Shown here one piece after another: positions 16,224-25,022 of a stretch of DNA of 64,000 nt. The notes beneath the pieces are model-generated. The model saw only the letters and a list, made by a program, of their open reading frames with translations, did not search any database and was not told where the DNA came from. Position 1 is the stretch's first letter. Every line of letters begins with the position of its first letter. The position numbers and the translations under genes were made by a program. Source of the stretch: Microbacterium immunditiarum (GTDB lineage Bacteria; Actinomycetota; Actinomycetes; Actinomycetales; Microbacteriaceae); NCBI RefSeq assembly GCF_013409785.1, contig NZ_JACCBV010000001.1, positions 372,001 through 436,000 on the forward strand, given 5' to 3'.

Positions 16224-16960
16224 CGGGCTCCCAGATCCGCGTGCTCCTCGTGGACGACCACGCCGTGATGCGCGCGGGATTCCGCATGATCCTCGAGGCG
16301 GAGGACGGCATCGCGGTGGTCGGCGAGGCCGGGACCGGCGCCGAGGCGGTGGCCGCGGCATCCGCGGTTCGCCCCGACGTCGTGTGCATGGACGTGCAGA
16401 TGCCCGACATGGACGGCATCGAGGCAACGCGTCGCATCGTCGCCGACCCCTCGGTCGACGCGGCGGTCGTCATCGTGACGACGTTCGACCGCGACGACTA
16501 CCTCTTCTCGGCGCTGTCGGCGGGGGCATCCGGGTTCCTGCTGAAGAACGCCGGGCCCGAGGAGCTCGTGTCGGCCGTGCGCGTCGCGGCGGCGGGCGAC
16601 GCGCTGCTCGCGCCGGAGGTGACGCGGCGGGTGATCGAGCGCTTCGCGGCGACGGGGGTGCACAACTCCGGAGACCCGTCGCGCGACGGCGCCGAGGGCC
16701 AGCGTGTCGCGTACGTTCCGCCTGAAACTCCGGCGGTGCGCACGCCCGCCTCGGCGGCGCCGATTGTGATCGAGCTCACCGAACGCGAGCACGAAGTTCT
16801 CCGGCTCGTCGCCGCCGCTCTCAGCAACGCCGAGATCGCGGCGCGCCTGCACATCGGCGAGGCGACCGTGAAGACGCACGTGTCGAACGTGCTGCAGAAG
16901 CTGGGCGTGCGCGATCGCGTCGCGGCGGTCGTCTACGCGCATCGCCACGGGCTCGCCTGA
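16220..16960 (+). CDS. NarL/LuxR-type response regulator
   Basis: This 246-residue regulator has a receiver domain with the acidic pair in VDDHAVMRAGF, the phospho-acceptor Asp in VCMDVQMPDMDG and a conserved Lys in LLKNAGPEEL. The C-terminal LuxR helix-turn-helix is LTEREHEVLRLVAAALSNAE, then VKTHVSNVLQKLG. An unusually long, low-complexity linker of about 40 residues (GVHNSGDPSRDGAEG region) joins the domains. The GTG start overlaps the kinase stop, so the two form one unit. Confidence 0.93.
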   Translation: MTGSQIRVLLVDDHAVMRAGFRMILEAEDGIAVVGEAGTGAEAVAAASAVRPDVVCMDVQMPDMDGIEATRRIVADPSVDAAVVIVTTFDRDDYLFSALSAGASGFLLKNAGPEELVSAVRVAAAGDALLAPEVTRRVIERFAATGVHNSGDPSRDGAEGQRVAYVPPETPAVRTPASAAPIVIELTEREHEVLRLVAAALSNAEIAARLHIGEATVKTHVSNVLQKLGVRDRVAAVVYAHRHGLA

Positions 16961-16976
16961 CGGCGGGTGAAACGAC

Positions 16977-17024
16977 GGATGCCCCGACCCCCGCGCCCAC
17001 GAGGGGTGCCGGGTCGGGGCATCC
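16977..17024. terminator. Bidirectional hairpin terminator
   Basis: A perfect 14-bp stem (GGATGCCCCGACCC at 16977-16990, GGGTCGGGGCATCC at 17011-17024) encloses a 20-nt loop. It lies between the ends of two convergent genes, 17 and 17 bases from their stops. The stem base carries the window-wide word GGATGCC. Confidence 0.8.
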
Positions 17025-17040
17025 GGTCCTTCGCGAAGAC

Positions 17041-17616
17041 TTACGCGGCGACCGCCTCACGCGCGAGGGCGTAGCGGCCGACGAGAGCGAGGAACGCCTC
17101 GAGGTAGGCGCTGAGGAACTCGGCGGTCTGCTCGCTCGTGACCTCGCCGTCCTCGGTGAACAGGCCGGGGGTCGACTGGACGTAGCCCTCGGGCTGACCG
17201 AGCGTGGGGGCGTTGAAGTGGCTGAGGATCGCCTTGAGGTGCTGCTGCGCCGCGGCGGTGGCGATGCCGCCGCCCGACGTGCCGATGACGGCGGTGGGCT
17301 TGCCGTTGAACGAGCCCTGGCCCCACGGGCGGGCGGCCCAGTCGAGGGCGTTCTTGAGCACACCGGGGATCGATCGGCTGTACTCGGGGGTCACGATGAT
17401 GACGCCGTCGACGTCGGCGAGGGCCTGCTTGAAGTCGCGCGCGACCTGCGGATAGTCGGCGTCGTAGTCGGGAGAGTAGAAGGGGAGGTCCTTGATCGGG
17501 ATCTCGACGAGCGTCGTGCCCTCGGGCGCCAGGCGCTCGAGCGCCTTCGCGAGGCGACGATTGATCGAGGTGGACGAGATGCTCCCGACGATGTAGCCGA
17601 TGGTCCGGTCGGTCAT
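17041..17616 (-). CDS. NADPH-dependent FMN reductase (flavodoxin-like)
   Basis: This 191-residue protein is a NADPH-dependent FMN/azoreductase-like flavoprotein: GYIVGSISSTSINRRLAKAL binds the flavin phosphate, and VIIVTPEYSRSIPGVLKNALDW and GKPTAVIGTSGGG are family signatures. Such enzymes reduce flavin or quinones in the cytosol. The ATG at 17616 is chosen because AGAGGAA precedes it; the frame is open 14 codons further. Confidence 0.9.
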   Translation of the reverse strand: MTDRTIGYIVGSISSTSINRRLAKALERLAPEGTTLVEIPIKDLPFYSPDYDADYPQVARDFKQALADVDGVIIVTPEYSRSIPGVLKNALDWAARPWGQGSFNGKPTAVIGTSGGGIATAAAQQHLKAILSHFNAPTLGQPEGYVQSTPGLFTEDGEVTSEQTAEFLSAYLEAFLALVGRYALAREAVAA

Positions 17617-17854
17617 GGTTCCTCTTTCAAGACAACGGGATCCCCGGCGGGGATCCACCGTGGATTTTCCATTCGCGTGAACGTATCTCGCGACGTTATG
17701 TATTCCCCCGAATGAACCCGGCTTCTCCCACTCAACGAGACGCCGAGACCGTCATCCGGAGGACGGCGCGATTTCCGCCTTGCGGGGGAGGTCCGCCGCG
17801 AACGCCGTCCGTAACGTCGAGAGCGATACGGATGCGACGCGAGAGGAAACGCGG

Positions 17855-18739
17855 ATGCTCGAACTGCGAGGCATAACCAAGAGCTACGGCGGACGGCGGG
17901 TGCTCGACGACGTCTCGTTCGACGTGCGACCCGGTCGGCTGACCGGCTTCGTCGGCGGGAACGGCGCCGGCAAGACCACCACGATGCGGATCGTGCTCGG
18001 TGTGCTCGCGAAGGACGCCGGAACGGTCACGCTCGACGGCGCGGAGGTGACCGCCTCCGACCGTCGCCGCTTCGGCTACATGCCCGAGGAGCGGGGGCTC
18101 TACCCGAAGATGAAGGTGCTCGAGCACATCGTGTACCTCGCGCGCCTGCACGGGTTCAGCAAGACGGATGCCACGGCTCGCGCCACCGCCCTGCTCGAGC
18201 GGCTCGGACTCGGCGAGCGTCTGAACGACAACGTCGAGACGCTCTCGCTCGGCAACCAGCAGCGCGCACAGATCGCAGCGGCGCTCGTGCACGACCCGTC
18301 GGTGCTCATCCTCGACGAGCCCTTCTCGGGGCTCGACCCGCTCGCGGTCGACGTCGTAGCCGGAGTGCTGCAGCAGCGCGCGGCGGCCGGTGCGGCGGTG
18401 ATCTTCTCGTCGCACCAGCTCGACGTCGTCGAGCGCCTGTGCGACGACCTCGTCATCATCGCGAACGGCACGATCCGCGCCGCGGGCGCACGCGACCGGC
18501 TCCGCGCCGAGCACTCGAGCCGCCGCTTCGAGCTCGTCTCCGCGGGGGACGCCGGCTGGCTGCGCGAGGAGCCGGGCGTCGAGGTGCTCGACTTCGACGG
18601 CGGCTACGCGGTGTTCGACGCCGACAGCGACGAGACCGCCCAGCGGATCCTGCGGCGGGCAGTCGCGCAGGGTGATGTCGCGAGCTTCGCGCCGCAGCAT
18701 CCGACTCTCGCCCAGATCTTCAAGGAGGTCATCCAGTGA
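17855..18739 (+). CDS. ABC exporter ATP-binding subunit (NatA-like)
   Basis: This 294-residue ATPase has Walker A GGNGAGKTTTM, a Q-loop region near MPEERGLYPKM, the signature LSLGNQQRAQIAAAL, Walker B VLILDEPFSGLDP and the H-loop SSHQLDVVERL. The C-terminal tail of about 80 residues matches NatA/CcmA-type export ATPases. The start at 17855 has GAGAGGAA upstream. The next gene begins at GTGA over its stop. Together they form an ABC-2 exporter whose substrate is unknown. Confidence 0.92.
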   Translation: MLELRGITKSYGGRRVLDDVSFDVRPGRLTGFVGGNGAGKTTTMRIVLGVLAKDAGTVTLDGAEVTASDRRRFGYMPEERGLYPKMKVLEHIVYLARLHGFSKTDATARATALLERLGLGERLNDNVETLSLGNQQRAQIAAALVHDPSVLILDEPFSGLDPLAVDVVAGVLQQRAAAGAAVIFSSHQLDVVERLCDDLVIIANGTIRAAGARDRLRAEHSSRRFELVSAGDAGWLREEPGVEVLDFDGGYAVFDADSDETAQRILRRAVAQGDVASFAPQHPTLAQIFKEVIQ

Positions 18740-19842
18740 GCACGACCACCCCCAGCCCCACGCACGGACTCAGCACCCCGCAGGGCGTCTGGCTCGTCGC
18801 GGAGCGCGAGATCGGCTCGAAGCTGCGCAGCAAGGCGTTCGTCATCTCGACCGCGATCCTCTTCATCGGCGCGCTCGCGCTCGTGATCTGGGGCGGCTTC
18901 CAGGCGGCGTCGTCGTCGGGTACGCCGGTCGCCGTGACGACGGATGCCACGCAGTACGTCGCCGACGCGCAGGGCCTCGACGTGACCGAGGTCGCCGACC
19001 GCGCGGCCGCCGAGTCGCTCGTCGAGTCGGGCGACGTCGATGCGGCGGTCGTCGCGGACTCGTCGTCGCCGCTCGGCTTCACCGTCCTCGCGGACTCGTC
19101 ACCCCCGACGCAGCTGCTCCTTACCCTCGCGCAGGTTCCGCCGGTCGAGCTGCTCAATCCCGATGAGGTCAACGCCGCGCTCGGCTACATCGCCGCGATC
19201 GGGTTCGGGATCGTGTTCCTGCTCGCCGCATCGCTGTTTGGCGGGACGATCGCGCAGAGCGTCGTGGAGGAGAAGCAGACGCGCGTCGTGGAGCTGCTCA
19301 TCTCCGCCATCCCCGTGCGCGTGCTGCTCGCGGGCAAGGTCATCGGCAACACGATCCTCGCGATGGCGCAGATCCTCATCCTCGCGTCGATCGCGATCAT
19401 CGGCCTCACGATCACGGGCCAGACCGAGTTGCTGCAGGGCCTCGGCGTTCCCATCGCGTGGTTCGCGGTGTTCTTCCTGTTCGGCTTCATCCTGCTCGCG
19501 TCGCTGTTCGCGGCTGCGGCGTCGATGGTGTCGCGTCAGGAGGACATCGGGGCGACCACGACGCCGCTGACGATGCTCATCATGGCGCCGTACTTCCTGG
19601 TGATCTTCTTCAACGACAACCCGGTCGTGCTCGGCGTCATGTCGTACGTGCCGTTCTCGGCCCCCGTCGGCATGCCCATGCGGCTGTTCCTCGGCGAGGC
19701 GCAGTGGTGGGAGCCGCTCGTGTCGCTCGTGATCCTCGTGGCCACGTGCGTCGCGGCGATCCTGGTCGGCGCCCGCATCTATCGGAACTCGCTGCTGCGG
19801 ATGGGCGCGCGCGTGAAGCTGTCCGAGGCGCTCAACGGCTGA
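18736..19842 (+). CDS. ABC-2 type permease (NatB-like)
   Basis: This 368-residue membrane partner has one N-terminal helix, an outside domain of about 110 residues (AASSSGTPVAVTTDATQYV onward), then five to six helices with VVEEKQTRVVELLISAIPV, the conserved NatB/ABC-2 motif. NatAB exports Na+ in Bacillus, but most actinobacterial relatives have unknown cargo. It overlaps the ATPase gene by 4 bases. A strong terminator follows within 20 bases. Confidence 0.9.
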   Translation: MSTTTPSPTHGLSTPQGVWLVAEREIGSKLRSKAFVISTAILFIGALALVIWGGFQAASSSGTPVAVTTDATQYVADAQGLDVTEVADRAAAESLVESGDVDAAVVADSSSPLGFTVLADSSPPTQLLLTLAQVPPVELLNPDEVNAALGYIAAIGFGIVFLLAASLFGGTIAQSVVEEKQTRVVELLISAIPVRVLLAGKVIGNTILAMAQILILASIAIIGLTITGQTELLQGLGVPIAWFAVFFLFGFILLASLFAAAASMVSRQEDIGATTTPLTMLIMAPYFLVIFFNDNPVVLGVMSYVPFSAPVGMPMRLFLGEAQWWEPLVSLVILVATCVAAILVGARIYRNSLLRMGARVKLSEALNG

Positions 19843-19857
19843 TCGATGACACGACCC

Positions 19858-19896
19858 GGATGCCTCGCCCCCGGGTGACTCGGGGGCGAGGCATCC
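19858..19896. terminator. Bidirectional hairpin terminator
   Basis: A perfect 16-bp stem (19858-19873 with 19881-19896) has a 7-nt loop, GGTGACT. It separates the ABC exporter from the convergent VOC gene, 4 bases from the VOC stop. The stem base again reads GGATGCC. Confidence 0.85.
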
Positions 19897-19899
19897 GTG

Positions 19900-20310
19900 C
19901 TATTGCCCGATCATGTCGGGCGACATGCGCCCGACCGAGATGACGTTGCCGGCCGGGTCGCGGAACCACGCGATGTCCGGGCCGCCCTCGAACCCGCGCG
20001 AGATGCCCTTCTCATCGGTGCCGTAATCGGGGTCGGTGTAGATCTTGGTCACGACTCCTCGCGCGTTGAGGTCGTCGACGGCCGCCTCGACGTCCTCGAC
20101 GTCGAAGTTGAGGACCGTGAACACGGCCGGCTCGTGATCCTCCTTCGGATACACGAAGATGTGGCCGCCGCCGGGCAGCGCGATCGTGAAGCCGCCGCCC
20201 ATCTCTTCGTAGACCGTGACGGTCATCCCGAGCGTGTCTCGGTAGAACCTGACCGCGGCGTCGACATCGGGAACGGCGAAGCTCGAGAACGGCTTGTCGG
20301 GAGTGAACAT
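19900..20310 (-). CDS. VOC (glyoxalase-like) family protein
   Basis: This 136-residue single VOC domain opens FSSFAVPDVDAAVRFYRDTLG and ends DIAWFRDPAGNVISVGRM, where DPAGN is the family turn. It resembles the small extradiol dioxygenase/glyoxalase-like proteins whose substrates are unknown. The ATG at 20310 has GGAGG 6 nt upstream; an earlier in-frame start at 20346 lacks that support. Confidence 0.85.
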   Translation of the reverse strand: MFTPDKPFSSFAVPDVDAAVRFYRDTLGMTVTVYEEMGGGFTIALPGGGHIFVYPKEDHEPAVFTVLNFDVEDVEAAVDDLNARGVVTKIYTDPDYGTDEKGISRGFEGGPDIAWFRDPAGNVISVGRMSPDMIGQ

Positions 20311-20394
20311 GCTGGCCTCCGTCCGGTTGACCTCCCCCGCAGCCACGATCCTCCGGTCAGTCGCGGTTGTCGAGTGTGCGCTCCCGCGGGGTTG

Positions 20395-20862
20395 TCAGCG
20401 CTCGACGAGGATCCCGTCGGCGTCCGCCCACACGTGGAGCGCGGGGGCGAATCGCACGCCGGCGATGACGACCGGCACGTCGACCTCGCCGATGCCGTCC
20501 TTCGCGCTCTTGCGCGGATTCGAGCCCAAAGCCTTGACACCGAGGGGCAGGCCGGCGATCGCCTCGCGGTCGCGGATCGCGCCGTTGACGATGATCCCCG
20601 CCCACCCGTTGCGCGCCGCCGACCCGGCGATGAGGTCGCCCACGAGCGCGGACTCCAGCGACCCGCCGCCGTCGATGACGAGCACGGCGCCCTCGCCCGG
20701 TGTGGCGAGCACGGCCTTCACCAGGGCGTTGTCGCGGTGGCACCGCACAGTGCGCACCGCGCCGTGGAAGGACGTGCGGCCGCCGAAGTCGTGGAACTGG
20801 AGCGAGAGCGAGTCGAGCTCATCGCCGCGCTCGTCGTAGAGGTCGGCCGTCGCGATCGTCAT
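20395..20862 (-). CDS. RraA-like protein (HMG/CHA aldolase family)
   Basis: This 155-residue protein has the RraA/HMG-aldolase core: LVKAVLATPGEGAVLVIDGG, GSLESALVGDLIAGSAARNGW (given in part), IVNGAIRDREAIAGLPLGV and ALGSNPRKS. Members are either RNase E regulators or 4-hydroxy-4-methyl-2-oxoglutarate/oxaloacetate-type aldolases. RNG..RD-type residues are present, so the aldolase reading is possible. A GTG at 20868 is in frame, but TAGCCT (20869-20874, minus strand) ends exactly 6 nt before the ATG at 20862, which therefore fits the local rule better. Confidence 0.85.
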   Translation of the reverse strand: MTIATADLYDERGDELDSLSLQFHDFGGRTSFHGAVRTVRCHRDNALVKAVLATPGEGAVLVIDGGGSLESALVGDLIAGSAARNGWAGIIVNGAIRDREAIAGLPLGVKALGSNPRKSAKDGIGEVDVPVVIAGVRFAPALHVWADADGILVER

Positions 20863-20953
20863 GGTCACAGGCTAGGCGCGGGCGCGCCCCGCGGTGGCCG
20901 CGCGGGTGCGAGAAGTTCGGGCCGTGTTCACACTCGCGGAAGTCGCGCTCGTC

Positions 20954-21493
20954 TCACGAGCGGCCGGACGGCGGGTTGAGGTCCGGGTGCAGGGCGGTGA
21001 AGAGGGAGTAGGCCTCGCCGTCGGGGTCGGGACCGCGCTCCTTGAACTCCTGCACGAGGTCGTACAGCCGCTGCTCGAGCTCGGCCTTGTGCTCGGCGTT
21101 GAGCTTGAGCCCGAGCCACGTGACGTCGAGCTCGTCGGGGTGCAGGCCCTCGATCTGCTGCAGGAAGACCTCGACGAGCGCGTTCGAGCCCTCGGGCATC
21201 GACGTGCGCCAGGAGAGTCCCGTCGCGCGATACGGCACTTCGCGAGCTCCTTGCGCGCCCGAGCGCTCCGGCTCTGGTGCGAGGTAGCCCGTCTGCACGA
21301 GCGTGCGCACGTGATGGAGCATCGTGCCGGGGTTCACGCCGAGCAGCTCGGCCAGTTCCTTGTTGGTGCGGGACTCGAACGCGCACAGGCGCAGCACCCG
21401 CAGGCGAAGGGGAGAACTCAGCGCCCGCATGCGCGCCTCGGCCTCGGCGTCGCCCGCGTGAAGTTCGACGCGCTCCTCGCGATACTTGACCAC
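20954..21493 (-). CDS. ArsR-type winged-helix transcriptional regulator
   Basis: The protein has 179 residues. The helix-turn-helix is MRALSSPLRLRVLRLCAFES, then TNKELAELLGVNPGTMLHHV, typical of ArsR/HTH_20 regulators. The second half (LVEVFLQQIEGLHPDELDVT onward) is an extra helical domain. TAGGCT (21500-21505, minus strand) ends 6 nt before the GTG at 21493, with TTGAGA 17 nt further up. The gene is divergent from an MFS transporter and shares a palindromic control region with it. Confidence 0.85.
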   Translation of the reverse strand: MVKYREERVELHAGDAEAEARMRALSSPLRLRVLRLCAFESRTNKELAELLGVNPGTMLHHVRTLVQTGYLAPEPERSGAQGAREVPYRATGLSWRTSMPEGSNALVEVFLQQIEGLHPDELDVTWLGLKLNAEHKAELEQRLYDLVQEFKERGPDPDGEAYSLFTALHPDLNPPSGRS

Positions 21494-21499
21494 GGGGTC

Positions 21500-21543
21500 A
21501 GCCTAGAGTGGTGATTGACTTTTCTCAATCGTGCGCGCACACT
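21500..21543. promoter_or_regulatory. Divergent ArsR/MFS control region with shared palindrome
   Basis: GATTGA (21513-21518) and TCAATC (21525-21530) form a palindrome with a 6-nt centre. The plus-strand -35 TTGACT (21515-21520) and the minus-strand -35 TTGAGA (plus coordinates 21523-21528) both lie within it. Each is followed after 17 nt by a -10: CACACT at 21538-21543 toward the transporter, TAGGCT at 21500-21505 toward the regulator. One bound protein could shut both promoters. Confidence 0.75.
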
Positions 21544-21550
21544 GATTGAC

Positions 21551-23008
21551 ATGTCCCAACCGGTCGATCCCGATCCCGCGCCGAACAGTGACCGCGCCCC
21601 CCACGCCGACAGCCTCACGCTCGACGACGGTGTGCTCGCCGAGGCGCGGGCCGAGGCGTCGACGCCCACCTCTCGCGCCGGAGCCGACGAGGCGGTCCTC
21701 GCCGATCACGAAGCGGAGCAGCCGACCACGCCGACCGCGCACAAGCCGTCCCTCTGGCGTGACCGGAACTTCCTCACGATGTGGACGGGCCAGGCGCTCA
21801 GCCAGTTCGGGGCGCAGATCACGGAGCTCGCGATCCCGGTGCTCGCGGTGCTGCTGCTGAACGCGACCGAGTGGCAGGTCGGTGTGCTGGGCGCTGCGCA
21901 GGTCGCGGCCTTCCTCGTCGTGGGCCTTCCGGCCGGCGCGTGGATCGACCGCATGCGCAAGCGACACGTCATGATCATGGCCGACCTCGTGCGCGCGGCC
22001 GCGCTGGCGGCGATTCCCCTGCTCGCCGTGCTGGGCATGCTCGAGATGTGGCACCTCTACATCGTGATGCTCGTCATGGGCATCGCGACGGTGTTCTTCG
22101 ACGTGTCGAACCAGAGCATCGTGCCGTCGCTCGTGCGGGCCGACCAGATCGCCGAGGCGAACGGAAAGCTCCAGTCGACCGAGCAGCTCGCCGGCCTCGC
22201 GGGTCCGGCGGTGGGCGGATGGCTCGTCGGCGTGCTCGCCGCACCGCTCGCGATCCTCGTGACCGTCGGCACGTACATCTCGTCCTTCTTCGCGCTGCTG
22301 TTCACGCGCGACCACGAGCGCCTTCGCAAGCCCGAGGACCACGGGCCGCTGTTGAAGGAGATCGGCGAAGGGCTCGGATGGGTGTTCGGCAACCCGCTGC
22401 TGCGCCGCATCGTGCTGACGACGGGCACGGCGAACTTCTTCGGCACGATCTCGATGACGCTCCTGCCGATCTTCGTGCTGCGCGAGCTCGGTCTCACGCC
22501 TCAGATGCTGGGGATCGTGTTCTCGCTGTCGGCCGTCGGCGGGCTCGTCGGCGCGATCGCCACCCCGCGGATCGTCGCGCGCATCGGCGAGGCCCGCGCG
22601 ATCCCCGTGAGCGGGATCGTGTTCTCGATCGCGCCGTTCCTCCTCCCCATGGTGTCGCTCTTCCCTGCGTTCGCGTTCCCACTGCTCGTGGTCCAGATGT
22701 TCTTCATGAGCTTCACGGTCCTGCTGTACAACATCACGCAGGTGACGTTCCGTCAGCGCATCACGCCGCCGCGTCTGCTCGGCCGTATGAACGCGTCGGT
22801 GCGGTTCGTCGTCTGGGGCGTCATGCCGATCGCGGCGCTCATCGCGGGCGGCCTCGGCACGTGGCTCGGCACCGTCCCGACCATCTGGATCGCCGCAGTC
22901 GGCGAGCTGCTCGCCGGCCTTTTCGTCGTGATCGGACCCTTCTGGACAATGCGCGATCTTCCCGACGCGCACGCCGAGCACACCGACGCCGACGAGGGCC
23001 GACGATAG
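21551..23008 (+). CDS. MFS transporter
   Basis: This 485-residue protein has a polar N-terminal tail of about 60 residues and then the MFS fold: RDRNFLTMWTGQALSQFGAQ, LPAGAWIDRMRKRHVMIMAD (the motif A region) and about 12 helices. The sequence resembles the MFS_3/enterobactin-exporter-like group seen in macrolide or siderophore efflux. The ATG at 21551 follows a CACACT hexamer by 7 nt. A regulator-sensed exporter is the likely role; the substrate is unknown. Confidence 0.88.
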   Translation: MSQPVDPDPAPNSDRAPHADSLTLDDGVLAEARAEASTPTSRAGADEAVLADHEAEQPTTPTAHKPSLWRDRNFLTMWTGQALSQFGAQITELAIPVLAVLLLNATEWQVGVLGAAQVAAFLVVGLPAGAWIDRMRKRHVMIMADLVRAAALAAIPLLAVLGMLEMWHLYIVMLVMGIATVFFDVSNQSIVPSLVRADQIAEANGKLQSTEQLAGLAGPAVGGWLVGVLAAPLAILVTVGTYISSFFALLFTRDHERLRKPEDHGPLLKEIGEGLGWVFGNPLLRRIVLTTGTANFFGTISMTLLPIFVLRELGLTPQMLGIVFSLSAVGGLVGAIATPRIVARIGEARAIPVSGIVFSIAPFLLPMVSLFPAFAFPLLVVQMFFMSFTVLLYNITQVTFRQRITPPRLLGRMNASVRFVVWGVMPIAALIAGGLGTWLGTVPTIWIAAVGELLAGLFVVIGPFWTMRDLPDAHAEHTDADEGRR

Positions 23009-23142
23009 CCGGCTGATGCCTCGGCCTCGCCTATCCTGTGCGGCGGGGCGGGGGCATCCGTTCGTCCTGCCGCTTTCTACGCCCCGCCTGTGAATCTCGC
23101 AAGCCTCCCCCACGAAACCCCTCGGGATGGTTGTGTAGGCGC

Positions 23143-24312
23143 ATGGCCCCTCGCATCGTCTCGGTCGGAACGGCCGTTCCCGCGACGCGCGTGACGCAGG
23201 AGCGGGTGCGCGAGCTGTTCACAGCGCAGCCCGGTGCCGATCGCCTCGCGCAGCGGCGCATCCGCGCGGCCTTCGACGCGGCCGCGATCGAGACCCGCCA
23301 CACGGTGATCGCGGAGCTGGGCGACGGCTTTCCCATCGGGTCGACTTCGGGGTTCCTCGGGCAGGACGGCGTGCTGCGGATGCCGACGACCGGAACGAGG
23401 AACGACGCGTACGTGCGCCTCGCGCCGCCGCTCTCCGCCGAGGCGGCGAGGGCGGCCATGACGGATGCCGCGGCCGAGGCATCCGCGATCACCCATGTCA
23501 TCACGGTGTCGTGCACCGGATTCTTCGCCCCCGGCCCCGACTATCGCCTCGTGCGCGATCTCGGGCTTCCGGCGACCGTCGAGCGCTACCACCTGGGATT
23601 CATCGGGTGCGCCGCCGCCCTGCCCGCACTGAGACTCGCGGCGCGGATCTGCGCGGCGCAGCCGGAGGCCGTCGTGCTCGTCGTGTGCGCCGAGCTGTGC
23701 TCGCTGCACCTCACGACGTCGACCGATCCGCAGCAGATCGTCGCGGCGTCGGTCTTCGCCGACGGGGCCGCGGCGGCCGTCGTCACCGCGGACCCGGGCA
23801 TCGGAGGCGGCGGCGGCCTCGAGCTCGACGCGTTCGCGACCGCGCTCACGTCCGAGGGCGAGGACGACATGGTGTGGCGCATCGGCGACCACGGCTTCGA
23901 GATGGTGCTGTCGGCCGAGGTGCCGCGCATCATCGGGCGCGAGATCCGCGGGGCCGTCGACCGGTTCCTCGAGGGAAGCCCCCCGCCCGACGCGTGGGCC
24001 GTGCATCCGGGCGGACGGAGCGTGCTCGACCGCGTCGAGTCGGGGCTCGAGCTGGATCCCGCGTCGCTCGCGACCTCGCGCGCGGTGCTGCGCGACTACG
24101 GGAACATGTCGAGCGCGACGGTGCTGTTCATCCTGCGCGAGCTGCTGCACGATGAGGCCGTGGGCGAGGGGGCGCGGATCGCGGGGCTCGCGTTCGGACC
24201 GGGGCTCACCGTCGAGTCGGCGCTCATGACCCGGCGGATGCCTCGCACGGCCGTCGTCGCCCTCGATGTCGAGGAGCTCGCGGCGGTGGCCGCTCCGGGG
24301 GTGTCGGCGTGA
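23143..24312 (+). CDS. Type III polyketide synthase (chalcone/alkylresorcinol synthase-like)
   Basis: This 389-residue enzyme has the Cys-His-Asn triad of type III PKS: Cys124 in VITVSCTGFFAPG, His288 in WAVHPGGRSVLD and Asn321 in RDYGNMSSATVLF. It would extend an acyl-CoA starter with malonyl-CoA and cyclise the product to a resorcinol or pyrone. A downstream methyltransferase and an FAD monooxygenase match the srsA-srsB-srsC order of the phenolic lipid operon in Streptomyces griseus. The ATG at 23143 is the first start that keeps the conserved N-terminus; no clear ribosome site is visible. Confidence 0.92.
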   Translation: MAPRIVSVGTAVPATRVTQERVRELFTAQPGADRLAQRRIRAAFDAAAIETRHTVIAELGDGFPIGSTSGFLGQDGVLRMPTTGTRNDAYVRLAPPLSAEAARAAMTDAAAEASAITHVITVSCTGFFAPGPDYRLVRDLGLPATVERYHLGFIGCAAALPALRLAARICAAQPEAVVLVVCAELCSLHLTTSTDPQQIVAASVFADGAAAAVVTADPGIGGGGGLELDAFATALTSEGEDDMVWRIGDHGFEMVLSAEVPRIIGREIRGAVDRFLEGSPPPDAWAVHPGGRSVLDRVESGLELDPASLATSRAVLRDYGNMSSATVLFILRELLHDEAVGEGARIAGLAFGPGLTVESALMTRRMPRTAVVALDVEELAAVAAPGVSA

Positions 24313-25022
24313 CGCTCGCCGTGCGCGCGGTCGAGCTCGAAGAGCTCATGGACGATCCCGCGTGCGACCCGGACCGACTGCGCGCGACGCTGCGCCGGTT
24401 CGAGACGATCAACCGCCTGGTGTCGGGGTGGGGCGTGGTGTACCGCACACGGCTCGCGCCGCACCTCGCAATGCTCGGGCGTCCGGCGCGCGTGCTCGAC
24501 CTCGGGTCGGGCGGCGGCGACCTTCTCGTGCGCCTTGCGGCACTGGCACAGCGGGACGGCCTCGACGTGGAGTGGGTCGGCGCCGACCCCGACCCCCGAG
24601 GACACGAGGTCGCCGCGGCCAGGTCCGCGCCGGCGAACGTGTCGTTCGAGTGCGCCGACGCGGAGAGCCTGCTCGAGCGGAGCGACGTGTTCGACGCGGT
24701 CATCTCGAACCACGTGCTGCATCACATCGGGGCGGATGCCGCCGCCTTCCTCGCCCGCACGCGCGCGCTCTCGCGGGGCGTCGTCCTCCACTCCGACATC
24801 GCACGGAGCCGCCGCGCCTACGCGTTGTACGCGGTGGGCATCACGCCGTTCGCACCGGGGACGTTCCTGCGCACGGACGGCCTCCGCTCGATCCGCCGCA
24901 GCTTCACGCGCGACGAGCTGCGCGACGCGCTCGACCGCGAAGACCCCGGAGCGTGGCGCGTCGAGGCGCCGGTGGCGTTCCGGCTGCTCGCGGCTGCCGA
25001 GGGGACCGCCGCGGATGCCTGA
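24309..25022 (+). CDS. Class I SAM-dependent methyltransferase of the type III PKS cluster
   Basis: This 237-residue enzyme has motif I as VLDLGSGGGDLLVRL and motif II near VGADPDPRGHEVA. VISNHVLHHIGADAAAFL matches motif IV of methyltransferase types 11 and 12. It probably methylates the polyketide product, as the corresponding gene does in srs-type clusters. The GTG start overlaps the PKS stop (GTGA), and its own stop lies inside the next gene. Confidence 0.87.
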   Translation: MTLAVRAVELEELMDDPACDPDRLRATLRRFETINRLVSGWGVVYRTRLAPHLAMLGRPARVLDLGSGGGDLLVRLAALAQRDGLDVEWVGADPDPRGHEVAAARSAPANVSFECADAESLLERSDVFDAVISNHVLHHIGADAAAFLARTRALSRGVVLHSDIARSRRAYALYAVGITPFAPGTFLRTDGLRSIRRSFTRDELRDALDREDPGAWRVEAPVAFRLLAAAEGTAADA

